Virus record (IMG/VR): IMGVR_UViG_3300032116_000484
Span: 1 to 41,109 of that record
DNA: 41,109 bases
Direction: 5' to 3' (one strand)
Source: a virus
Shown: in pieces, positions 33,440 through 41,109 of the stretch
How the letters are laid out: each line of letters starts with the position of its first letter
How positions within the stretch are numbered: the stretch's first letter is position 1
Notes under the pieces: generated by a model
The model's database searches: none
What the model saw: only the letters and a program-made list of their open reading frames with translations
Told to the model about the DNA's origin: nothing
Translations under genes and position numbers: made by a program

Positions 33440-35221
33440 ATGAAGAACTACGGAGAAGAACTCGGTTGGGAACTCGATGTCGATTTCCCAAGTTGGGGAA
33501 ATACAGAGATTTATGTAAAGACAATATCTAAAGGTTATCTCCTACCAGGAGAAAAACCAAAAGATGCTTATTGGAGAGTTGCAACAACTGTTGCTAAAAG
33601 ATTAGGTAAACCAAATTTAGCAACTAAATTTTTCGACTACATTTGGAAAGGTTGGTTATGCTTAGCTACACCGGTATTATCAAATACAGGAACAGATAGA
33701 GGATTACCAATCTCTTGTTTTGGTATTGATGTTGGTGATAGTATCTATGAAATTGGTAACAAGAATTTGGAGTTAATGATATTAGCTAAACACGGAGGTG
33801 GTGTTGGTATTGGTGTTAATATGATAAGACCGGCGGGGGCTAAGATTACGAATAACGGAACATCAGATGGTGTTATCCCATTTATCAAAATCTACGACTC
33901 AACAATTCTTGCAACAAATCAAGGTTCAGTAAGAAGAGGGGCAGCATCGGTTAATATTAAAATCGAACATAAAGACTTTGAGGACTTTTTGGAAATTAGA
34001 GAACCAAAGGGTGATGTTAACAGACAATCACTTAACTTACATCAATGTGTTGTAGTTAGTGATAAGTTTATGAAAAAGTTAGAAGAGGGTGACTCTGATG
34101 CACGTAGAAAATGGGGTAAACTTCTTCAAAAGAGAAAAGCAACAGGTGAACCATATATTATGTACAAGGGTAATGTTAATAAACAAAATCCTGAAATGTA
34201 TAAAAAGAATGGATTGAAAGTTCACATGACAAATATCTGTTCTGAAATTGTTTTACACACAGACGAATCTCATTCATTTGTATGTTGTTTATCTTCTCTA
34301 AATGTTGCAAAATATGATGAATGGAAAGATACAGATTTAGTTTACACATCAACTATTTTCTTAGATGGAGTATTAGAAGAATTTATTCAAAGAGCAAAAA
34401 ATTTAAGAGGATTTGATAATGCAGTACGTTCCGCTGAAAAAGGTCGAGCACTTGGTTTAGGTGTATTAGGTTGGCACACTTATTTACAACAAAAAGGTGT
34501 TCCATTTGAAGGATTGACTGCACAATTTGAAACACGTAAGATTTTCTCTCAGATTAAAATTGAATCTGAAAGGGCGAGTAGAGATATGGCGAAAGAATTT
34601 GGTGAACCACTATGGTGTAAAGAGAGTGGATTCAGAAACACACATTTAAGAGCGGTTGCACCTACAGTATCAAACTCTAAATTAAGTGGTAACGTAAGTA
34701 GTGGTATTGAACCATGGGCTGCAAATGTATTTACCGAACAAACATCTAAGGGTACATTTATTCGTAAAAATCCCGAATTAGAAAGGGTACTTCGTAAAAT
34801 CGGTAAGAACACTAAAGAGGTATGGGATCAAATCTTAGCGGATGGGGGTTCAGTACAGGGATTAGATTTCTTAGATGAGTGGTGTTTTTCGGATAGTAAA
34901 TTAGTTGAAAGTAAAGAAATATCAATCGATGAAAGATCTCATAGAGCTAATTCCGTTAAAGATGTATTCAAAACATTCAAAGAAATTAATCAATTAGATT
35001 TGGTAAGACAAGCTGGTGTAAGACAACAATATATTGATCAGGCGGTTTCATTAAACTTAGCATTTCCCGCAACCGCGGATCCTAAATGGATTAATCAAGT
35101 ACATTTAGAAGCGTGGAAACAAGGTGTTAAAACACTATACTATATGAGAACAGAATCGGTATTAAGAGGTGATATTGCTGCTCAAGCAATGAATCCCGAT
35201 TGTGTTAGCTGTGAAGCGTAA
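33440..35221 (+). CDS. nrdA: Ribonucleotide reductase class I large subunit NrdA
   Basis: Catalytic subunit that reduces ribonucleoside diphosphates. Catalytic residues visible are C93 in 'PISCFGI', N265-I-C267-S-E269 (radical cysteine and its partners), C282/C283 in 'VCCLSSLN', Y567-Y568 in 'LYYMRTES' for radical transfer, and the C-terminal redox pair C588-x2-C591 ('CVSCEA'). At 593 aa it is shorter than E. coli or T4 NrdA (about 750), because it starts directly at the reductase core without the N-terminal ATP-cone; overall activity control by ATP/dATP is therefore probably absent. The frame stays open for 52 further codons after the TAA, but these cross a structured RNA and a terminator. 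Confidence 0.96.
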   Translation: MKNYGEELGWELDVDFPSWGNTEIYVKTISKGYLLPGEKPKDAYWRVATTVAKRLGKPNLATKFFDYIWKGWLCLATPVLSNTGTDRGLPISCFGIDVGDSIYEIGNKNLELMILAKHGGGVGIGVNMIRPAGAKITNNGTSDGVIPFIKIYDSTILATNQGSVRRGAASVNIKIEHKDFEDFLEIREPKGDVNRQSLNLHQCVVVSDKFMKKLEEGDSDARRKWGKLLQKRKATGEPYIMYKGNVNKQNPEMYKKNGLKVHMTNICSEIVLHTDESHSFVCCLSSLNVAKYDEWKDTDLVYTSTIFLDGVLEEFIQRAKNLRGFDNAVRSAEKGRALGLGVLGWHTYLQQKGVPFEGLTAQFETRKIFSQIKIESERASRDMAKEFGEPLWCKESGFRNTHLRAVAPTVSNSKLSGNVSSGIEPWAANVFTEQTSKGTFIRKNPELERVLRKIGKNTKEVWDQILADGGSVQGLDFLDEWCFSDSKLVESKEISIDERSHRANSVKDVFKTFKEINQLDLVRQAGVRQQYIDQAVSLNLAFPATADPKWINQVHLEAWKQGVKTLYYMRTESVLRGDIAAQAMNPDCVSCEA

Positions 35222-35228
35222 AAAGAAT

Positions 35229-35300
35229 GGGTGACTCCTCAAAGTACTAATGTCGTCAAGGCGTACCTTGAGCACCCAGGTCTCGAGAATAACGGGGGTG
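35229..35300 (+). ncRNA. Structured, GC-rich RNA candidate downstream of nrdA
   Basis: Seventy-two nt of about 54% G+C (hand count) in an AT-rich phage, non-coding by position. Pairing: GGGTG (35229-35233) with CACCC (35273-35277); CTCAA (35238-35242) with TTGAG (35268-35272); GTAC (35244-35247) with GTAC (35263-35266). The apical loop of 15 nt contains GTCGTCAAGGC, which can form three more pairs. CACCC could instead pair with a second GGGTG at 35296-35300, enclosing GAGAATAACG, so two mutually exclusive folds exist. A terminator follows 20 nt downstream. It may be a riboswitch-like attenuator, a stable 3' end or a small RNA. It matches no family I know. Confidence 0.55.
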
Positions 35301-35320
35301 AATATCAAGACACAACATTA

Positions 35321-35344
35321 AACCCAACTTCGGTTGGGTTTTTT
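35321..35344 (+). terminator. Rho-independent terminator after nrdA and the structured RNA
   Basis: AACCCAAC (35321-35328), a TTCG tetraloop, GTTGGGTT (35333-35340), then six T. The T run leads into TATTTATT at 35344-35351. Confidence 0.93.
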
Positions 35345-35370
35345 ATTTATTACCATTTTGTATTAGTTTA

Positions 35371-35378
35371 TATTTATT
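35371..35378 (+). promoter_or_regulatory. Late-type TATTTATT box for the gp25 gene
   Basis: TATTTATT ends 3 nt before the ATG at 35382, as before the tape measure gene. A second copy at 35344-35351 lies just after the terminator and would give a 30-nt gap, closer to the sheath and tube layout. Confidence 0.5.
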
Positions 35379-35381
35379 GAT

Positions 35382-35834
35382 ATGGCAGTAACTTATGGTA
35401 TAGACTATCCATTTAGGGACAGTAGTAAGGGTGATTTTCTAAAGATGACAGAAACACCAGAAAGAGAAGTGAGAGCAAACCTCATACATCTTCTTTTAAC
35501 AAAGAGAGGGTCAAGATATTATTTACCTGATTTTGGTACAAGAATATATGAATACATATTCGAACAAAATGATGTGATAACATTTGGTCTGATTGAAGAA
35601 GAAATAAGAGAAGGAGTAAAAAAGTTTATACCTAATTTAGATATAAACTCAATAAAAATAAATTCGGCGGAAAATGACCCAGAGGAGGAAAAAACATTCA
35701 CACAGAATGAGGATGAAAGACTATTCAGGGTTTCAGACGCATCAAGTAAACCATATACCGCAAAAGTAAGAATAGACTACACGGTTAATAACGGAGCATT
35801 TTCGTCTTCGGATTTTATAATTATCAATATATAA
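35382..35834 (+). CDS. gp25: Baseplate wedge protein gp25
   Basis: Part of the conserved wedge core that nucleates the sheath. The 150-aa protein shows the gp25/GpW-type signature 'LLLTKRGSRYYLPDFGTRIY' (37-56), preceded by the helix 'EREVRANLIH' (28-37), and then 'EEEIREGVKKFIPNLDI' before a beta-rich end. T4 gp25 is 132 aa. The stop is 1 nt before the gp6 start, so they are cotranscribed and likely coupled. Gene order gp25-gp6-gp7-like is the usual wedge order. Confidence 0.9.
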   Translation: MAVTYGIDYPFRDSSKGDFLKMTETPEREVRANLIHLLLTKRGSRYYLPDFGTRIYEYIFEQNDVITFGLIEEEIREGVKKFIPNLDINSIKINSAENDPEEEKTFTQNEDERLFRVSDASSKPYTAKVRIDYTVNNGAFSSSDFIIINI

Positions 35835-35835
35835 T

Positions 35836-37668
35836 ATGTCGAAAAAAATATCATATGCAACAAGAGACTTTGCGGGACTAAGAGAAGAATTGGTCAACAT
35901 GACCAAACAATATTATCCCGATTTAGTAAAGAATACTAACGACGCATCTATATTTTCTGTGTTATTGGATTTAAACGCCGCTGTTACCGATAATCTACAT
36001 TTTCATATCGATAGAGTTTGGCAAGAAACCATTCTTGATTTTGCACAACAAAGACAATCATTATTTCATATTGCAAAAACATATGGTTTAAGAATACCGG
36101 GTAATAGACCTTCTGTTACACTTTGTGATTTTTCAATAAATGTACCGGTAAGTGGTGATAAAGAAAAAACAGAATATCTTGGTTTATTAAGATCAGGAGC
36201 TCAAATGTCTGGTGGAGGTCAAATTTTTGAAACAATAGAAGACATAGATTTTTCCAATCCGTTCAATAGTAAGGGTGAACCAAATAGATTAAAGATTCCT
36301 AATTTTGATGGTAATAATAAGTTGATATCTTATACCATAACCAAGAGAGAACCCGTTGTTAATGGGGTTACAAGAATTTTCAGAAAAGTAATAACAGATA
36401 TAGAACAAAAACCATTCTTAAAAATATTTCTACCCGAATTAAATGTTTTAGGTGTTACCTCAATCATTCATAAAGATGGAACAACCTTTGGAGCAAACCC
36501 AACCCTTGCGGAGTTTAGTTCACCAACAAATAAATGGTACGAAGTAAAATCTTTAATGCAAGATAAAGTTTTTATACCTGATGCGACTAAGTCGTCCGAT
36601 AAAGATAATTTTAGAGCGGGAACCTATGTTTCAGTGAGTAATAAATTTATTACGGAATATACACCTGAGGGTTACTTCCAATTAACATTTGGTTCGGGTA
36701 CTGTAAATCCATTAGATAATTTAGATAATTACATCACAGGGGATTTAAAAGTGAATCTTGCAACATACTTGAATAATTTATCATTAGGGGCGATACCAAA
36801 AGCAAATACAACTATTTTTATAAAATATAGAGTAGGTGGTGGTAAAGATACTAATTTAGGTGTTAACGTAATCACTAATATTGACAATGTTGATTTTAAT
36901 GTTAATGGACCGGTTTCATCTGTAAATACACAAGTAATACAATCACTTAGGGTTACAAATGTAACACCTGCAATTGGTGGTGCGGACCAACCAACTATCG
37001 AGGAAATAAGAAACATGGTTTCATACAACTTTGCTGCACAAAACAGAGCGGTAACATTAAATGATTATAAATCTTTAATTGAAAATATGCCATCTACTTT
37101 TGGTGCCCCCGCCAAAGTAAATGTTATGGAAGAGGATAATAAAGTTAAAATAAAACTTATTTCATATGATGAGAGGGGCAATTTAACGAATATTGTATCA
37201 AACACACTTAAAAATAATATCATAGAATATCTTTCAGAATATAGAATGATAAATGATTATTTAGAAATTGAAAGTGGTGAAGTAATTGATATGGGGGTGG
37301 AAATTGATTTACTTGGTGATAAAAATGAAACCGAAACTGAAATTGTGAGGTCAGTTATTGAAAAAGTTATTACATATTTTTCAATAGATAAAAGAAAAAT
37401 GGGTGATCCATTATTTGTTGGTGAGTTATTTAAAGAAATTGGTACAGTTGCGGGAGTTGTGAGTGTTGTTGAAATAAGAGTATATGGTAAAGTTGGTGGT
37501 GAGTACTCAACTAACGAGGTTGCTGTCGGGTATGAAGATGAGACCACTAAAGAAATATCACAATCTGATATGACAATTTTTATGAAATCAAATCAGATTC
37601 CACAAATAAGATTTCCAAATAAAGATATTAAAGTAAGGGTAAAACCTTTGGTTTCGACTACATTCTAA
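35836..37668 (+). CDS. gp6: Baseplate wedge protein gp6 (J-like)
   Basis: Forms the ring-forming wedge core together with gp25. The 610-aa protein starts with 'YATRDFAGLREELVNM' and 'DASIFSVLLDLNAAVTDNL', the classical gp6/J N-terminal helix pair; beta-rich segments follow. At about 380-430 it has 'TIEEIRNMVSYNFAAQNRAV' and 'TLNDYKSLI', the helical switch region with the R-x-V-T-x2-DY motif found across J proteins. The length is near T4 gp6 (660 aa). The final part is acidic, with a small domain around 470-560. Confidence 0.9.
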   Translation: MSKKISYATRDFAGLREELVNMTKQYYPDLVKNTNDASIFSVLLDLNAAVTDNLHFHIDRVWQETILDFAQQRQSLFHIAKTYGLRIPGNRPSVTLCDFSINVPVSGDKEKTEYLGLLRSGAQMSGGGQIFETIEDIDFSNPFNSKGEPNRLKIPNFDGNNKLISYTITKREPVVNGVTRIFRKVITDIEQKPFLKIFLPELNVLGVTSIIHKDGTTFGANPTLAEFSSPTNKWYEVKSLMQDKVFIPDATKSSDKDNFRAGTYVSVSNKFITEYTPEGYFQLTFGSGTVNPLDNLDNYITGDLKVNLATYLNNLSLGAIPKANTTIFIKYRVGGGKDTNLGVNVITNIDNVDFNVNGPVSSVNTQVIQSLRVTNVTPAIGGADQPTIEEIRNMVSYNFAAQNRAVTLNDYKSLIENMPSTFGAPAKVNVMEEDNKVKIKLISYDERGNLTNIVSNTLKNNIIEYLSEYRMINDYLEIESGEVIDMGVEIDLLGDKNETETEIVRSVIEKVITYFSIDKRKMGDPLFVGELFKEIGTVAGVVSVVEIRVYGKVGGEYSTNEVAVGYEDETTKEISQSDMTIFMKSNQIPQIRFPNKDIKVRVKPLVSTTF

Positions 37669-37710
37669 ATTCAAATTTTCTTATATTATTTTAGAAAACC
37701 TCATTGTTTC

Positions 37711-37718
37711 TATTTATT
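37711..37718 (+). promoter_or_regulatory. Late-type TATTTATT box for the gp7-position gene
   Basis: TATTTATT, 6 nt before the ATG at 37725, in the 56-nt gap after gp6. Confidence 0.5.
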
Positions 37719-37724
37719 ATAAGA

Positions 37725-40700
37725 ATGACACAAAAACATAGAATATCTACAAATATTGGTAAGGACCAAGTAATTAAAGTTGAACTAAAACAAGATTTTG
37801 ACTTACTTGAGGTTCTTTCATTAAAATTTACTCAAAAGGAAATTTACACATCACTTTGTGCTGATTACGGTGTCGTTGTTGGTAGAATAAGTGTTAATGA
37901 TGGTTTTGGTATACCAAATGCAAGAGTTTCTATTTTTATACCATTAGATGATGTCGATGAAAATGACCCCGTAATATCTGAACTTTATCCATATAAATCT
38001 ACATCAGATAGAAATGAGACAGGATATAAATACAACTTATTACCATCAAGACAACAACATAGTGGACATTCACCAACAGGTACGTTTCCTGACCAAACAG
38101 ATGTTTTAAATAGAGAAGAATACTTGGAAATATATGAAAAATATTACAAGTATACAGTAAAAACAAATCAATCTGGTGACTTTATGATATGGGGTGTACC
38201 ATTAGGTACACAAACACTACATGTTGATGTTGACCTATCCGATATGGGGTGTCAATCAATGGTACCCTATGATTTTATATATGAGGGTATTTCTGAGGAA
38301 AAGTTTGAAAACAAATACACTTTTATGTCCTCTGAAAATTTAGATACCCTACCACAAATTATATCGTTTGATAAAACAATTGAAGTTTATCCATTTTGGG
38401 GTAATGAAGATTTGTGTGAGATTGGTATCACAAGAACTGATTTCGATTTAGGTATAAGAGGTGTTAGATTAGAACCCTACGCGATTATGATGGGTGGAAC
38501 TATTTCCGATTCTGGAAAAGATGCACTTATGGTCAATTGTAATGTTGACAATCAGATGGGTGAAAAATGTAAACTAACCACATTTAAGGGTGATATTGAG
38601 GCAATTAGGTTTACTGGTGAATATGAAAAGGACACAAACGGTAACCCACAATTAAATCGACCAATACTTGAAAGTTTCGCAATAGATAGTACGATAAATG
38701 AAAATGGTGTATTCTTTTTCAGGGTACCAATGAATACCGAGTACTATGTAACAAACGAATTCGGTGAAGCGATATTATCTAAACAAAAAAAGGGAATACC
38801 AACAAAAGGAACATATCGTTTTAGATTTTCATTGGGAGAAGACACGGGTGCAAGAAATAGATTTACTGGTGAAATATTAGTACCAAATATTCGTGAATAC
38901 CATACTGGTGATACTTTATTTAGTGGTAACCACACAACAATAAATCCTAAGTCATATTCATTTAGTACAAATATTGATGATTATCCTAATATAAATGTAG
39001 TTTCGGGAACAGATAACGATGCAATTAATGATAATTTATTAGGTGTACCACAAGATTATTTCTATCAGTTTAGATATAATAGAGTTTACACCGTTTCTCA
39101 ATTTCTAAACAAATATAATAAATCAAGTGCATTTGAAAAGGCGTTTAGTTTTTTTGTTAAAGATAGAAATGAATCGTTTATTGGAATAAAAGAAATTTCA
39201 CCAGGAGTGGGAGATTGCGCAAATACTAACAATTATTTTCCAATTAATGATGCCGTAAGAAATCATAGATTTAATTTTTTTATTATTACAATAATAAGTT
39301 TTATTGAATTAATTGGATTAAGGATTTCACTTTTCATAAAAGAATTTGTTACCACCATTTTATTTGCAATCGCTGAGCTTTTATCAAGTACAGGTGTATC
39401 AAATAAAGCGGCGGCAAAAATGTTTAAAAGAGCAAAAGAATTTCAATTTAAGAGTATTTTTAAACTAAGTTTAATTGTTTATCCTGATTGTTATGATTGT
39501 ACTGAGGACACTACACGAAATGAGGTTGTTCCAGTTTCTGACCCAATAGACATTCCATCTATCACGGGTACCACCGCAGCTGCAACTAATTTTTATTTAG
39601 AGGAAAAATATTCATCATCCGCCGGTGCATTAGGTACGTGTGATGAATATACAATTTCAAATTCGGGAGCAACAAATGTAACTGTTACATATACCGATTG
39701 TCATGGTACTCTTAGAACAGCGACAATAACATCAGGTACAACAAATTTTAATTTATGTGCATATCCTGGTCAATCCTCAACATTTACAAGTGCGGGTTTA
39801 GACGTTAGTGTTACAACAGACGGATGTGCGGGTGCCGGTGGTTATGAACCCGATGACGACTTATATTTCAGATCATCTGGTGGTGGGTATGCAGGATTTG
39901 TACCAACACCACCCGTGGGACAAGAAACGAATGACGGTTCTTGGCTACGTCAAAAGTATGTTTTGGAAATCGATGTGTATGGTGGAGGTAGTACATACAT
40001 TGCGGCGGGTTTTGGACAGGGATTATCTATAGTATACGATTCCGCAACATCTGGTTGGAAAATCATAGATTTATATAAATCAATCGCGGATCAAATATCA
40101 CAAGCATACAATATACCTTTTGATGAACCCGCTTCAGGAACATGTCATGAAGTACAAAATTATGTTAAAGTAAAAAAGATTTGGATTGCTGATGCAGATG
40201 TAACTGAATTAGAATATAATCTACAAGAAGTAGAAAGTGGATGTGCAAAATATGATTATATAATTGAGGATGCATTGAATAAAACTGGTGATATGAGTTT
40301 AAGTGGAATCACATCACCAATTTATTCTGGACCAACACCTGTTGCGAAAAACACATATGTAGATGTCATAGACTATTATGAATCAAGTCAACCACGACCA
40401 TCTATTTTCGGAGGGCCACACAGACCATCTTCAGGAACTGCCGCTGGTAAATACATGTGGACACAACTTGATCCCAATTATAATAATAAAGTTTTAGGAT
40501 TACCACCATACGATGTATCGGATTGTGAATCACCATATGATTACTCATCATTAATAGGTGTTGCGTCGATACATGCAAAATGGCCAACGGTTTTAAATAC
40601 GAGTAGTTTTGAGAATGAAGTATCACATTGTATTTACAATGGATTATACTATGGTAGTGTCAAAAAGAAGGGTCCATACTTCGTTGATAGACAATTAACA

Positions 40701-41109
40701 AAAGATGGAACATTAACTGGTTTTTCAGAATTTAGAGATGGTGTTTACACAATTGTACCATTAGCAGGTAAAACTGGTGAACTTTTAAATTCTTACAGAA
40801 GAAGAAAGTTATTTGGTAAGTTGATGTGTGCGGGAGTTACATCATATACATTTTCAAATTCTTGGTTAAATGGTATGTTATATTTCTTCCAATTTGTAAA
40901 AAGAGGTACAAATAAATTTTGTAAAGAATGTTTATACAAAAAAACAGAATCAGACGGTTCAGTTCATTACTATTATAGATCAACACCATATAGTGCATCT
41001 TATAGTGGTTATGAACCTCAAACAAATGGTACTACAAAACCACATGATGAGGATTCAGTAACAGGCAAAACATATAATCAAATCTATAGTGGAAAAACAT
41101 CGGGATTTT
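37725..41109 (+). CDS. Large structural protein in gp7 position, 3' end missing
   Basis: An uninterrupted frame of 1128 codons that runs off the window. The place after gp25-gp6 is that of wedge protein gp7, but I see no clear gp7 similarity. Residues about 54-180 resemble a transthyretin/carboxypeptidase-regulatory beta fold: 'GRISVNDGFGIPNARVSIFI', then 'GDFMIWGVPLGTQTLHVDV'. Residues about 515-557 are strongly hydrophobic ('FFIITIISFIELIGL', 'FVTTILFAIAELL'), unusual for a soluble baseplate protein. Residues about 638-705 have four cysteines in a beta pattern 'CDEYTI', 'YTDCHGT', 'FNLCAYPG', 'DGCAGAGG', a unit I associate with Bacteroidetes phage tail proteins. Further C-x2-C pairs are at about 588-591 and in 'FCKECLY' near residue 1066. 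The protein is probably a wedge or fibre-bearing component. Confidence 0.6.
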   Translation, partial: MTQKHRISTNIGKDQVIKVELKQDFDLLEVLSLKFTQKEIYTSLCADYGVVVGRISVNDGFGIPNARVSIFIPLDDVDENDPVISELYPYKSTSDRNETGYKYNLLPSRQQHSGHSPTGTFPDQTDVLNREEYLEIYEKYYKYTVKTNQSGDFMIWGVPLGTQTLHVDVDLSDMGCQSMVPYDFIYEGISEEKFENKYTFMSSENLDTLPQIISFDKTIEVYPFWGNEDLCEIGITRTDFDLGIRGVRLEPYAIMMGGTISDSGKDALMVNCNVDNQMGEKCKLTTFKGDIEAIRFTGEYEKDTNGNPQLNRPILESFAIDSTINENGVFFFRVPMNTEYYVTNEFGEAILSKQKKGIPTKGTYRFRFSLGEDTGARNRFTGEILVPNIREYHTGDTLFSGNHTTINPKSYSFSTNIDDYPNINVVSGTDNDAINDNLLGVPQDYFYQFRYNRVYTVSQFLNKYNKSSAFEKAFSFFVKDRNESFIGIKEISPGVGDCANTNNYFPINDAVRNHRFNFFIITIISFIELIGLRISLFIKEFVTTILFAIAELLSSTGVSNKAAAKMFKRAKEFQFKSIFKLSLIVYPDCYDCTEDTTRNEVVPVSDPIDIPSITGTTAAATNFYLEEKYSSSAGALGTCDEYTISNSGATNVTVTYTDCHGTLRTATITSGTTNFNLCAYPGQSSTFTSAGLDVSVTTDGCAGAGGYEPDDDLYFRSSGGGYAGFVPTPPVGQETNDGSWLRQKYVLEIDVYGGGSTYIAAGFGQGLSIVYDSATSGWKIIDLYKSIADQISQAYNIPFDEPASGTCHEVQNYVKVKKIWIADADVTELEYNLQEVESGCAKYDYIIEDALNKTGDMSLSGITSPIYSGPTPVAKNTYVDVIDYYESSQPRPSIFGGPHRPSSGTAAGKYMWTQLDPNYNNKVLGLPPYDVSDCESPYDYSSLIGVASIHAKWPTVLNTSSFENEVSHCIYNGLYYGSVKKKGPYFVDRQLTKDGTLTGFSEFRDGVYTIVPLAGKTGELLNSYRRRKLFGKLMCAGVTSYTFSNSWLNGMLYFFQFVKRGTNKFCKECLYKKTESDGSVHYYYRSTPYSASYSGYEPQTNGTTKPHDEDSVTGKTYNQIYSGKTSGF

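Noticed and set aside
35229-35300. Possible tRNA or tRNA-like gene
   Set aside because: The length is about right, but there is no GTTCRA T-loop, no seven-pair acceptor stem and no anticodon arm of the right geometry. Listed instead as an unassigned structured RNA.
35219-35380. Stop-codon readthrough extending NrdA by about 52 codons
   Set aside because: The frame is open to TGA at 35378, but it crosses a stem-loop terminator and sequence whose codon use differs from the phage genes. NrdA already ends with its normal Cys-x2-Cys tail.
1-41109. CRISPR array, integrase, lysogeny module or group I intron
   Set aside because: No regularly spaced direct repeats, no recombinase or CI-like repressor, and no interruption of the polymerase, nrd or helicase genes was found.

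Overview
The window looks like part of a large contractile-tailed (myovirus) phage of the T4 superfamily that probably infects a member of the Bacteroidetes. The T4-type evidence is a family B DNA polymerase, a gp32-like ssDNA-binding protein, UvsX, RNase H, a gp41-type helicase, NrdA/NrdB, the gp18 sheath, the gp19 tube and gp25/gp6 baseplate wedge genes. The host inference is weaker. It rests on strong A+T bias, A-rich leaders with almost no Shine-Dalgarno sequences, and a TTTG-N20-TAnnTTTG promoter of the Bacteroidetes sigma type before one gene. No integrase, tRNA, insertion sequence or CRISPR array is visible. Both ends of the window cut through genes.

Layout. 1-2779: DNA polymerase, lacking its N-terminus. 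2776-6701: a mixed-strand island with a gp13-like neck protein (-), a free-standing Mrr/PD-(D/E)XK-like putative nuclease (+) and an SNF2-type helicase (-). 6752-8519: gp14-like and gp15-like neck/tail-completion proteins. 8520-8675: a 51-codon ribbon-helix-helix gene on the minus strand. 8801-12438: sheath and tube, each a separate transcription unit with its own box, a 36-nt gap from box to ATG and its own terminator. A 311-nt gap between them holds a nested inverted repeat. 12533-26293: a canonical contractile-tail series of tail-assembly chaperone with a probable frameshifted extension, tape measure, large tube-initiator-like protein with an OmpA-like domain, LysM/gp53-like protein and very large hub protein. 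26341-27539: three small genes, one Dps/ferritin-like. 27644-35221: DNA replication, recombination and nucleotide metabolism (SSB, UvsX, RNase H, a duplicated-domain protein, helicase, NrdB, NrdA). 35222-35381: a GC-rich structured-RNA candidate, a terminator and boxes. 35382-41109: baseplate wedge gp25, gp6 and a large gp7-position protein that runs off the end.

How it works together. The replication block supplies polymerase, helicase, SSB, recombinase, primer removal and dNTPs. The structural blocks build neck, tail tube, sheath and baseplate. A recurring octamer TATTTATA/TATTTATT lies 3-42 nt before most structural genes and before the SSB gene, oriented with them on both strands. It is the reverse complement of, or one base from, the classical T4 late box TATAAATA, and probably marks this phage's own late promoters. 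The points most worth a second look are the likely -2/+1 frameshift in the chaperone gene, the structured RNA after nrdA and a smaller hairpin between the SSB and uvsX genes that shares short words with it, the nested inverted repeat between sheath and tube, the OmpA-like domain in a tail protein, the putative nuclease, and the reversed late-promoter box.
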